From an uncultured Kiritimatiellota bacterium (lineage in GTDB: Bacteria; Verrucomicrobiota; Kiritimatiellia; RFP12; DVOR01): a DNA stretch of 64,000 nucleotides. The translations under genes were made by a program, and so were the position numbers. The DNA is taken from the NCBI GenBank assembly GCA_944391085.1, contig CALXSE010000010.1, positions 1-64,000 of the forward strand, read 5' to 3'. This document shows positions 56,434-64,000 of this stretch, in pieces. Numbering within the stretch: the first letter of the stretch is position 1; each line of letters opens with the position of its first letter. The notes under the pieces are model-generated. The model ran no database searches and was not told the origin of the DNA. It saw only the letters and a program-made list of their open reading frames with translations.

Positions 56434-56509
56434 GCGGGCAAAGTCCTCTCTGGCGCGCCTTCGCCCAGGCCGCCGCCGCAAAGACGTTCCGTTCCCAAGG
56501 ATCGACCCC

Positions 56510-57331
56510 ATGAAGCTTCCCCTTCTCCTCCCCTGCCTCGCGCTCCTGACCGGCTGTGCCACCGAGCGGCTTGTCTTTTCGGACGAGTTCGACCGCGAGG
56601 GCCTGCCCGACCCCGCCGTCTGGCGCTACGAGGAGGGCTGGGTGCGCAACGAAGAGGCCCAATGGTATTCCAAGGCCGACCCCGCCAACACGTGGATTGA
56701 GGACGGCACCCTGCGCCTCACCGCGCGCGAACTCGAAGCGCCCCGCCCCAACCCCGCCGAGAACCCCGCCGGCCCGGGCCGCCCCTGGGGCCCCGCCCGC
56801 GACGCCATCCGCTATACCTCCGGCTCCATCGACACCAAAGGCCGCTTCGCCTTCCAATACGGCCGCGTCGAGGTCCGCGCCCGCCTCCCCAAAGGCAAAG
56901 GGCTCTGGCCGGCCATCTGGACCCTCGGCGTCTGGGGCCGCCATCCCGCCTGCGGCGAAATCGACATCATGGAATACGTCTGGTCCTCCCACGACCGCGT
57001 CTGGGCCACCCTCCACTTCCCCGGCCGCTACGAGATGCCCGCCGACAAACGCTCCGGCGCCTACGCCGGCCCCGAGGTCCAGGACGGCCGATTCCACCTC
57101 TACGGCATGGTCTGGGACGCCGAACGGATCACCTTCACCTTCGACGGCAAGCCTTACTACACCTTCGCCCTCGACCGCGTCAACCAGCCCGACGGCACCA
57201 ACCCCTTCCGCCAGCCGCACTACCTCAAGCTCAACCTTGCCCTTGGCACCGAGGCCAACTGGGGCGGCCCCCTCGACCCCGCAGTCCTCCCCGCCGCCTT
57301 CGAGGTCGATTACGTCCGCATCTACCAATGA
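56510..57331 (+). CDS. GH16 beta-glucanase lipoprotein
   Basis: A 273-residue lipoprotein (lipobox LLTGC, Cys16) of glycoside hydrolase family 16. The catalytic motif is GEIDIMEYV, with nucleophile and acid/base Glu in EIDIME. LVFSDEFDREGLPDPAVWRYE and the WPAIWTLG segment are family landmarks, and LNLALGTEANWGG closes the jellyroll. It probably cleaves beta-1,3- or beta-1,3-1,4-glucans (laminarin, lichenan) at the cell surface. The start at 56510 is chosen because it gives a proper lipoprotein signal; upstream residues in this frame are Arg-rich and unlikely to be coding. Confidence 0.92.
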   Translation: MKLPLLLPCLALLTGCATERLVFSDEFDREGLPDPAVWRYEEGWVRNEEAQWYSKADPANTWIEDGTLRLTARELEAPRPNPAENPAGPGRPWGPARDAIRYTSGSIDTKGRFAFQYGRVEVRARLPKGKGLWPAIWTLGVWGRHPACGEIDIMEYVWSSHDRVWATLHFPGRYEMPADKRSGAYAGPEVQDGRFHLYGMVWDAERITFTFDGKPYYTFALDRVNQPDGTNPFRQPHYLKLNLALGTEANWGGPLDPAVLPAAFEVDYVRIYQ

Positions 57332-57450
57332 GGCGAACGCCCCTCCCCGCCGGCTCGGCCCGCGTCCGGAGCGCACCGGGGCAGAGAGCCGCCTCGCGCC
57401 TTGGGAAGAGGCGAACAGGCGGGCCTGAAGCGCCGCGGCGGCCGGCTTTT

Positions 57451-57459
57451 TGATATACT
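57451..57459 (+). promoter_or_regulatory. Extended -10 promoter of lolC-lolD
   Basis: TGATATACT ends 6 bases before the lolC ATG, so transcription should start at the start codon itself (leaderless mRNA). Confidence 0.7.
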
Positions 57460-57465
57460 GCGCGT

Positions 57466-58704
57466 ATGTTTCCGCTCTTCCTCGCATTGAAATATCTTCG
57501 GCCCAAGCGGGGGGTGGCGTCCGTGGTGACGCTGCTTTCCGTGCTTGGGGTGACCATCGGCGTGGCGATCGTCATCATCGTGCGGGCGGTCTTCACCGGC
57601 TTCGGCGACACGTGGGAAAGCAAGATCCTGGCCTTCAAGCCGCACATCGTGGTGCAGCCGGCCTACCGCGGGGCCCTGGGGCAGGTGGACGCATTGTGCG
57701 AGGCCGCGGAGGCCCTGCCTGGGGTCGAGGCGGCCTCGCCGAGCATCGAGACGCGCGTGCTGGTGGAGTTCGACCGGCGCATCCTCGCGCCCATCCTGCT
57801 GGGGGTGGACGCGGCGCGGATCCAGCGGATGCTCCCGATCAGGATGTGGCAAGGGGACTTCGACCTCTCGGGCGACGGGGTGGTGATCGGCGTGGACATG
57901 GCGCGGCTCCTGGGGCTGGGCGTGGGCGACGAGCTGCTCGTCTACTCCCCGATGAACCTGATTGACAAGGACGAGATCTATTTCCCCGAGCGCCTGGCCG
58001 TGCGCGGGATCTACGAGACGGGCCAGGCGGAGTACGACGGCAACTTCGTCTTCGTCTCCCTGCCGGTGGCGCGGGATCTGGCGGGGCTCGACTTCGGCGC
58101 GAACAGCGTCAGCCTGCGCGTGGCAGAGCCTCAGGCGCTGCGCCCCGGCGAGGGGCTGGTGGAAGGCGTGCGCCGCGCCGCCGAGGCCCTCTACGGCCCG
58201 AACCGCTGCCGGGTGCGGACCTGGCAGGAGCTTGACAGCCTCATCTTCAATGCCGTCGCCACCGAGAAGAACATGATGACGCTCCTGCTGATCTTCATCA
58301 GCGTGGTGGCCGTCTTCTGCGTGGTGAACACCATCATCGTCATCACCGTGCAGAAGACCGACGAGATCGGCCTCCTGAAGTCGCTGGGCTTCTCGACCCG
58401 CCAGCTGACGATGACCTTCGTGCTCTACGGCTGGGTGCAGTGCATCCTCGGCACGGCGCTGGGCATCGGCCTGGCCTTCCTGGTGCTGCACAACCTCCAG
58501 AACTTGGTGGACCTGCTGGCGCGCCTGGGCGTGGAGGTCTTCCCCAAGGCCATCTACGGCCTGGACGCCCTGCCGTGGCGCGTGGTGCCGGCGGAGATCG
58601 CGCAGGTGGCCCTCCTGGTCGTGCTCTTCTGCGCGTTGGCCTCGCTGCTGCCCGCATGGCGCGCCGCCGCCCTGAACCCCGTCGAAGCCCTGCGCAAGGA
58701 GTGA
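57466..58704 (+). CDS. lolC: Lipoprotein-releasing ABC permease (LolC/LolE-like)
   Basis: A 412-residue inner-membrane permease that, with LolD, releases lipoproteins for transfer to the outer membrane. The N-terminal helix (TLLSVLGVTIGVAIVIIVRAV) is followed by a MacB-like periplasmic domain. The C-terminal FtsX domain has MMTLLLIFISVVAVFCVVNTI, LYGWVQCILGTALGIGLAFL and LVVLFCALASLLPAWRAAALNPVEALRKE. This arrangement and length fit LolC/E. The predicted leaderless start has no ribosome-binding site. lolD follows 3 bases later. Confidence 0.9.
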   Translation: MFPLFLALKYLRPKRGVASVVTLLSVLGVTIGVAIVIIVRAVFTGFGDTWESKILAFKPHIVVQPAYRGALGQVDALCEAAEALPGVEAASPSIETRVLVEFDRRILAPILLGVDAARIQRMLPIRMWQGDFDLSGDGVVIGVDMARLLGLGVGDELLVYSPMNLIDKDEIYFPERLAVRGIYETGQAEYDGNFVFVSLPVARDLAGLDFGANSVSLRVAEPQALRPGEGLVEGVRRAAEALYGPNRCRVRTWQELDSLIFNAVATEKNMMTLLLIFISVVAVFCVVNTIIVITVQKTDEIGLLKSLGFSTRQLTMTFVLYGWVQCILGTALGIGLAFLVLHNLQNLVDLLARLGVEVFPKAIYGLDALPWRVVPAEIAQVALLVVLFCALASLLPAWRAAALNPVEALRKE

Positions 58705-58707
58705 GCC

Positions 58708-59391
58708 ATGGACACCGCGCCCGCGCTCGAAGCCGCCGACCTCCACAAAGCCTACGCCCTCCACGGCAAACGCCTCGAGATCCTCCGCGGCGCCAGCCTC
58801 GCGGCCCGCCCCGGCGAGACGCTCGCCATCGTCGGCCGCAGCGGCGCGGGGAAATCGACCCTCCTGCACGTGCTCGGGGGGCTGGACAGGCCGGACGCCG
58901 GCGCCGTGCGCGTCCTTGGGCAAGACCTCTACGCCATCTCTGCGCGGCGGCGGACGCGCCTGCGCGCCACGGCCATCGGCTTCGTCTTCCAGGCCTACCA
59001 CCTCCTCCCCGAAATGGACATCACCGAGAACGTCATGCTCCCGGCCATGGCCCTGGGCAGGCTCTCGCGCCGCGCCATGCGTGCCCGCGCCGAGGGGCTC
59101 CTCGCCCGCGTCGGCCTCCAGGACCGCCTGCGCCACACGCCCCTCGAGCTCTCCGGCGGCGAACAGCAACGCGCCGCCATCGCCCGCGCCCTCATGAACG
59201 AGCCCGCCCTCCTCCTGGCCGATGAGCCGACCGGGAACCTCGACGCCGCGACCGGCGCGCAGGTGCTCGACCTGCTCTTTGAGCTCGCCCGCGAGCGCCA
59301 AGCCCTCCTCGTGATGATCACGCACAGCCCCGAGACCGCCGCCCGGTGCGCGCGGACGCTGCGCCTGGAAAACGGCATCCTCACGCCCTGA
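58708..59391 (+). CDS. lolD: Lipoprotein-releasing ABC ATPase LolD
   Basis: A 227-residue ABC ATPase. Walker A is AIVGRSGAGKSTLLHVLGGLD, Walker B PALLLADEPTGNLDAATG, and the signature ELSGGEQQRAAIARALMNE; the Q-loop (GFVFQAYHLLPEMDITENVML) and the switch His in MITHSPETA fit. The segment after the Q-loop matches LolD/MacB-type export ATPases. It powers lipoprotein release through the permease just upstream. It ends 5 bases before the convergent large permease gene. No terminator was seen between them. Confidence 0.94.
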   Translation: MDTAPALEAADLHKAYALHGKRLEILRGASLAARPGETLAIVGRSGAGKSTLLHVLGGLDRPDAGAVRVLGQDLYAISARRRTRLRATAIGFVFQAYHLLPEMDITENVMLPAMALGRLSRRAMRARAEGLLARVGLQDRLRHTPLELSGGEQQRAAIARALMNEPALLLADEPTGNLDAATGAQVLDLLFELARERQALLVMITHSPETAARCARTLRLENGILTP

Positions 59392-59396
59392 CCGCC

Positions 59397-62098
59397 TCAG
59401 CGCCGCAGCAGGGCGCGCAGCAGCAACCAGATGGGCAACGGCGTGACCGCGAGCGCCGCCGCGAAAAGCAACGCCGCCCCCAACCCTATCTGCCCCCACG
59501 GCACGGCCAGCACGGTCGGCAACCCGCCGAAGGGCATCCACGCCAGCGTCCACCCCGTGAACCCCCAGCCGACCGAAAGCCCAAGCGCCAGCGACAGCAC
59601 GGCCGCCGCCACGCAGAGCAGCAACGCCTGCGCCAACAGGAAGCGCCCCAGCTGCCCGCGCGTCATCCCCACGGCATGGAGCGTGCGCAGTTCGCCCGAC
59701 ATCGCGCGGACATTCGCCGACAAGAGCGAGACGAAGCCAAAGCAAAGGATGACCAGCGACCACAGCGGGATGCGCGCCAACCCGCCCAACAGCTCCGCGC
59801 TGTGCGCCAACGTGCCCTCGGCGATCTCATCGCGCAGATGGACCGCGGCGTTCGGGACGGCCACACCCGCCCCCGGGCCAACGCCGCGCCCGCGCCAAGG
59901 CTCAGGGTCGGCCTCGGCCAGCCGCTGAAGCCTGAGCTCAAGCCAATCCGCGGCGGAATAAAGCGCCTCTGCGTCAGACGCCGCCGGCAGCGCGTCGACC
60001 CAAAGGAAACGGACGCGCGCCGCGGCCTCGGGATCCCACGCCGCGGCGACGTCGCGCCCCACGAAGACCGGCCCAAGCGTGCCGAAGGGCGCGCCGTTGC
60101 GGGCGCGGAGCCCGGCACGGGCGGTGACGAGGTGCCAGTTGCAACGGACGATCCGGGTGATGGTGAGCGGGAGCGAATGGACGGCCCCCGCGGCATCCTT
60201 GCGCTGGATGGTGAAGGTGTCGCCGACGCGCAGGCGGCATTGGCGCGCGAACATCTCCGTGACGGCGACGCCCGCCTCCCCCTTGGTGCCGATGAGCAGG
60301 ACGTTGTTCTGGGCGGGCGTGCGGCCGGCGCGCGCGGCAAGGGCCTCGAAATCCGCGTCCGCCAGGCGGTACTGCTCGGCGAAGAAGGGCCGCAGGGGCA
60401 GGCCGGCCTCGCGGCGGATCCCCTCGGCGCAGGCGGGGCTCACGCCGTTGGGCAGGAGGGAGACGATCGCGGGCGGCAATTCGCGCGAGGGGATGAAGGG
60501 ATCGGTCAGCGAGGCGCCCCAGATGTGGATGGCGAAGAAAGCGCCGAGCCCCGTGGCAAGCGTCAGCGCCATGCGAGCGTTGCGATCCGCCGAGCGCGTC
60601 AGGACGCCGCGCAGAAGCTCGTGCCGCAGCCCCAACGCCGCCCCGAACGGACGGGCCAGCAGGCGTTCGCACAGCGCCAGCAGCGGGCGCGTCAGGGCGA
60701 TCAGCCCGAAGACGGCAAGCGGCAGCCCCGCCACGAGGAACCACGCGCTGCGAAGCCACGGGTTCGGCGTGAAGGGCAGCGGCGTGAGCGCCACGGGCGC
60801 CAGGCAGAGCACCGCCCAAACCCCGCGCCGCACCGGATGCGCCGCGCGCCAGGCCTCCGGGCGCACGCGCAGGTCGCAGGGGCTGAGCCGCGCGGCGCGG
60901 CGCAAGGGCACGCAGAGCGCGACGCCCGCCGAAAGCAGCAGCAACGCCGCAGTCGCCGCCGACGTGACCCACCCCACCGCCAGCCCGTCCGGAAAAGCCA
61001 ACGGGTGAGCCACCACGAAGGCCGCCAGCACCACCACCCCGACGAGAGCCCCGAGCACGCCCCCCACCTCGGCGAGGAAGGCGGCCTCGCACGCGACCAA
61101 CCCGGCCAGCTGCCGCGCCGTCATGCCGAGCGCGCGCAGACGGGCGTAGCGGACGCGGTTCTGCTCCAGCCCCATGCAGAGCGCGTTGACGATCATACAG
61201 AACGTGGCGACGCACGCCAGCGCCACGAGGAGCGGCAGTTGGAAAAGCAGGTTGTTCGTCGCGTCCGAGCGGAGCTGGCGAAGCAACCCCTGGCGCGTCA
61301 CGAGGGTGGCCGCGTCGTCATCCGGCGCGGCCGTTCGGACGGCCTCGGCCAGGGCGTCCGGCGAGCGGAAAGGCTTGAGGCGGATGAGCATCAGGTTGCA
61401 CCGTCCCCGGGTCTCGGCCAAGGCCGCGGCGTCGGCCAGCGCGTCGCTGGCGAACATCGTGGGGAAACCGCCGACGGGGCGGACGCGCTCGGACAGATAG
61501 CCGCAGATCGTGGCCTCGACGCGGCCCGCGGGCGTGACGACCGGCACCTTCGTGCCCACCGGCGGCGCACCGTCCAGCCCCCCCTCGCCAAAGGCGCGCG
61601 GGGAGATGGCGAACTCCGGCTCCGGCGCGTCGGCGCGCGGCCAGCGGCCCGCGGCCAGGCCGTCCGGATAGGGGCATTCGGGAAAGTCGCGAACAGGCGC
61701 GATGCCGCCGCCCACGCCCGGGCCCTGCGGGGGACGGCCCTCGGGGCGCCAGTCGATGCGGCAGCGGAAGACCGTGGTGGCAAGGACGCTCGCGACGTCG
61801 GGCGAGGCCTTGACGGCCTCGGCCACGGCGGGCGGGATCATCTTGACCGGCGAGCCGTGCGCGAGCGTCTGCATCCCGCTGCCCTTGGGCGCCGCGGCGG
61901 AGGCCCGCCCCGTGGCGACCCAGCAGTCGAAGGGGCGCCCCATGGCCTCGGCGAGCGGGCGGCATTGGGCGGCGGTCGTCTCGGCCAGGCCCACGGCCCA
62001 GGTCAGGAGCGCCACCGCGGCGGCCACGCCGAAGAGGGCGCAGGAGAGGCGCACGCGGTCGCGCCGCAGGACGTCCCGGAACAACAGGGAGAGCGCGC

Positions 62099-62102
<4 letters not shown>
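59397..62102 (-). CDS. Large FtsX-type ABC exporter permease
   Basis: A 901-residue permease with two FtsX-like modules, one in each half. The first has helices near residues 18-40 and 270-420 (LLVALACVATFCMIVNALCMGL; AAFLAEVGGVLGALVGVVVL), the second near residues 495-515 and the C terminus (WSLVILCFGFVSLLSANVRAM; LLLCVAAAVLSLALGLSVGWGF). Large periplasmic domains lie between them. This is the size and layout of MacB-like or YbbP-type exporters of lipids, peptides or antibiotics. The dedicated ATPase gene is immediately upstream and overlaps it by ATGA. The substrate is unknown. Confidence 0.85.
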
Positions 62103-62824
<722 letters not shown>

Positions 62825-62825
62825 G

Positions 62826-64000
62826 TCAGAAGCGATAGCGGAGCGAGAGCTCGAAGGTGCGGCCATCGTTGGCGAAGGCCTGGAGATTGCGGGCGGATTC
62901 GATGCCGCGCGAGTCGAAGAGGTTGCGCACGGCCAGCCCCAGCGTGAGGCGCTTGGAGAGGGGCAGGTCGAGCGAGACGTCGAAGGTGAGGAGGCGCTTG
63001 GCGATCTGATCCTCGCCGGCGGGCTGCCCGCGGAAGGTCATCATCCAACCGTCGCGCCAACGGCACCCAAGGCCGAGGACGGCGTCGTAGAGCCACGGGG
63101 CCTTGTAGCTGGTCCAGAGCGAGACGGCGTGCGGCGGGAAGCGGTCGAAGCGCAGCCCGTTGGTCTTGTCGTAATAGTCGATGTAGGCATAGGCCAGGTA
63201 GAGCGACCAGTTGTCGGTGATGTCGCCTGAGGCGGAAAGCTCCACGCCCTGCGAATAGGTCTTGCCGTCGTCGGCGTAGTAGCCCTCCCCGGTGAGGTCG
63301 TTGTCCATGGCGATGGGCGCGTTCGACTGGTCGATGCGGAAGAGCGTGGCCGCGAGCCACAGGCTGCCGGAGGGGTTCACGCGGATGCCGGCCTCTTTCT
63401 GCACGGCACGCCATGAACTGTCCAGGTAATCCGACTTCGCGGTGCCGGCGTTGCCGGGCCAGGCCTTGTAGTTGAAGTTCGGCGTCTCGGTGAGCGAGAC
63501 GTTGGCGAAGAGGATGGCCCGGCCGGCCTCGAGGATGTCATAGGACACGCCGAGGCGCGGGGAGAAGGTCCACTCATGCACGTGGTTCACGCTGTCGTGC
63601 CAATCCGCGCGCACGCCGGCGATAACGCTGAGGCCGCGCCACTCCAGCAGATCCTGCACGCTGAGGCCGACCTTCTGCTGGCGCGTGTCGGAATAGCCCG
63701 AGGCCTTGATCTTCTCGAGGTAGTTCTCCTCCGTGACGGTGCCGCCGCGCCCCGTCGAGACGAAGCCGCCCCACCCCTGGCCCTCCTTCACGGTGGTGCT
63801 CACCCCCACGAGGAGCTGGTGCGCCACGCCCCACGTGTCGAACTTGAAAATGGCGTCCTGCCCCGCGTAGAAGGTGCGGTACAGCCGATCCCCCGCGCCC
63901 CACTCATAGCGCTGGCCGCTTGCCGGGTCGGGGTCGAAGCCGGTGTTGGAGTAGGGCCCGCGGTAGTCATAGCGGTTCTCGTTCTGGAAGAAGGAGAGGC
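62826..64000 (-). CDS. TonB-dependent receptor, C-terminal part (continues beyond the window)
   Basis: About 390 residues of a TonB-dependent outer-membrane receptor; the frame is open to the right edge, so the plug domain and signal peptide lie outside. Alternating beta-strands typical of the 22-strand barrel are visible (RGLSVIAGVRADWHDSVN, WTFSPRLGVSYDILEAGRAI, LWLAATLFRIDQSNAP), and the end RNLQAFANDGRTFELSLRYRF finishes with the aromatic C-terminal residue required for barrel insertion. NLFDSRG is a common late-barrel motif of siderophore receptors. It should import a siderophore or similar ligand. It is translated just upstream of the ABC ATPase. Confidence 0.9.
   Translation of the reverse strand, partial: LSFFQNENRYDYRGPYSNTGFDPDPASGQRYEWGAGDRLYRTFYAGQDAIFKFDTWGVAHQLLVGVSTTVKEGQGWGGFVSTGRGGTVTEENYLEKIKASGYSDTRQQKVGLSVQDLLEWRGLSVIAGVRADWHDSVNHVHEWTFSPRLGVSYDILEAGRAILFANVSLTETPNFNYKAWPGNAGTAKSDYLDSSWRAVQKEAGIRVNPSGSLWLAATLFRIDQSNAPIAMDNDLTGEGYYADDGKTYSQGVELSASGDITDNWSLYLAYAYIDYYDKTNGLRFDRFPPHAVSLWTSYKAPWLYDAVLGLGCRWRDGWMMTFRGQPAGEDQIAKRLLTFDVSLDLPLSKRLTLGLAVRNLFDSRGIESARNLQAFANDGRTFELSLRYRF

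Noticed and set aside
57332-57450. Possible terminator between the GH16 gene and lolC (GC-rich stretch then TTTTT)
   Set aside because: The stem before the T-run is only about 4 bp with a large loop; too weak to call.

Overview
The window is GC-rich (about 65-70%), densely coded, Gram-negative DNA. LpxC, a LolC/LolD pair, a TonB-dependent receptor, an RND efflux system with an outer-membrane channel, a PEP-CTERM protein and a C10-type secreted peptidase together suggest a member of the PVC superphylum, probably Verrucomicrobiota/Kiritimatiellota. Reverse rubrerythrin, PerR, rubredoxin and Rex suggest an anaerobe. The taxonomic assignment is an inference from gene content only.

Layout. 1-1142: an AT-rich, foreign-looking superfamily 1 helicase fragment. 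1245-5237: a large secreted C10 peptidase carrying a C25-like domain. 5287-8150: perR-rbr oxidative-stress pair, pyrE and an orphan MalK/UgpC-type ATPase. 8159-13439: a type III restriction-modification system whose restriction subunit is frameshifted, preceded by a structured leader. 13753-13890: rubredoxin. 14002-20227: a four-gene operon (HU-like protein, outer-membrane channel, adaptor, RND pump). 20464-28926: a GT2 mannosyltransferase, an FtsH-cytidylate kinase fusion, purN, a nucleotide-sugar dehydrogenase, CoA-disulfide reductase and a GT4. 28999-29990: two DUF3332 lipoproteins. 30043-33845: a PHP phosphoesterase and a polysaccharide-decorating operon (GT4, acetyltransferase, GT8). 34090-37471: an ArsP-like permease, a MurC-like ligase, a YczE-like membrane protein and an acyltransferase remnant. 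37484-41808: uvrA, epmA, ybeY. 41795-49073: a tightly overlapped minus-strand operon (icd, THUMP methyltransferase, rex, ydcF, aminotransferase, WecA-type fusion). 49263-55303: gspF, gspG, nucleoside kinase, lpxC, GT4 and a small secreted protein. 55382-57331: PEP-CTERM protein and GH16 lipoprotein. 57466-64000: lolC-lolD, an FtsX-type transporter with its ATPase, and a TonB receptor cut by the window end.

The most striking signal is non-coding. Three minus-strand leaders (in front of the GT4 at 33845, the PEP-CTERM gene at 56029 and the type III methylase at 13439) fold into the same architecture: a 5' hairpin with a purine pentaloop just downstream of an extended -10 promoter, a short GC hairpin, then a long arm of stacked helices P1-P5. 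The helices differ in sequence but remain paired (covariation), while internal loops are conserved between two of the copies and partly in the third. G-U wobbles support minus-strand transcription. I do not recognise this RNA, and it is the best candidate here for an undescribed regulatory system.

Most transcription units start with the same extended -10 signal (TGn-TATAMT-like). At several genes it lies only 6-9 bases from the start codon, implying leaderless or nearly leaderless mRNAs. Many genes are coupled through ATGA or TGATG overlaps. No tRNA, rRNA, CRISPR array or insertion sequence was seen.
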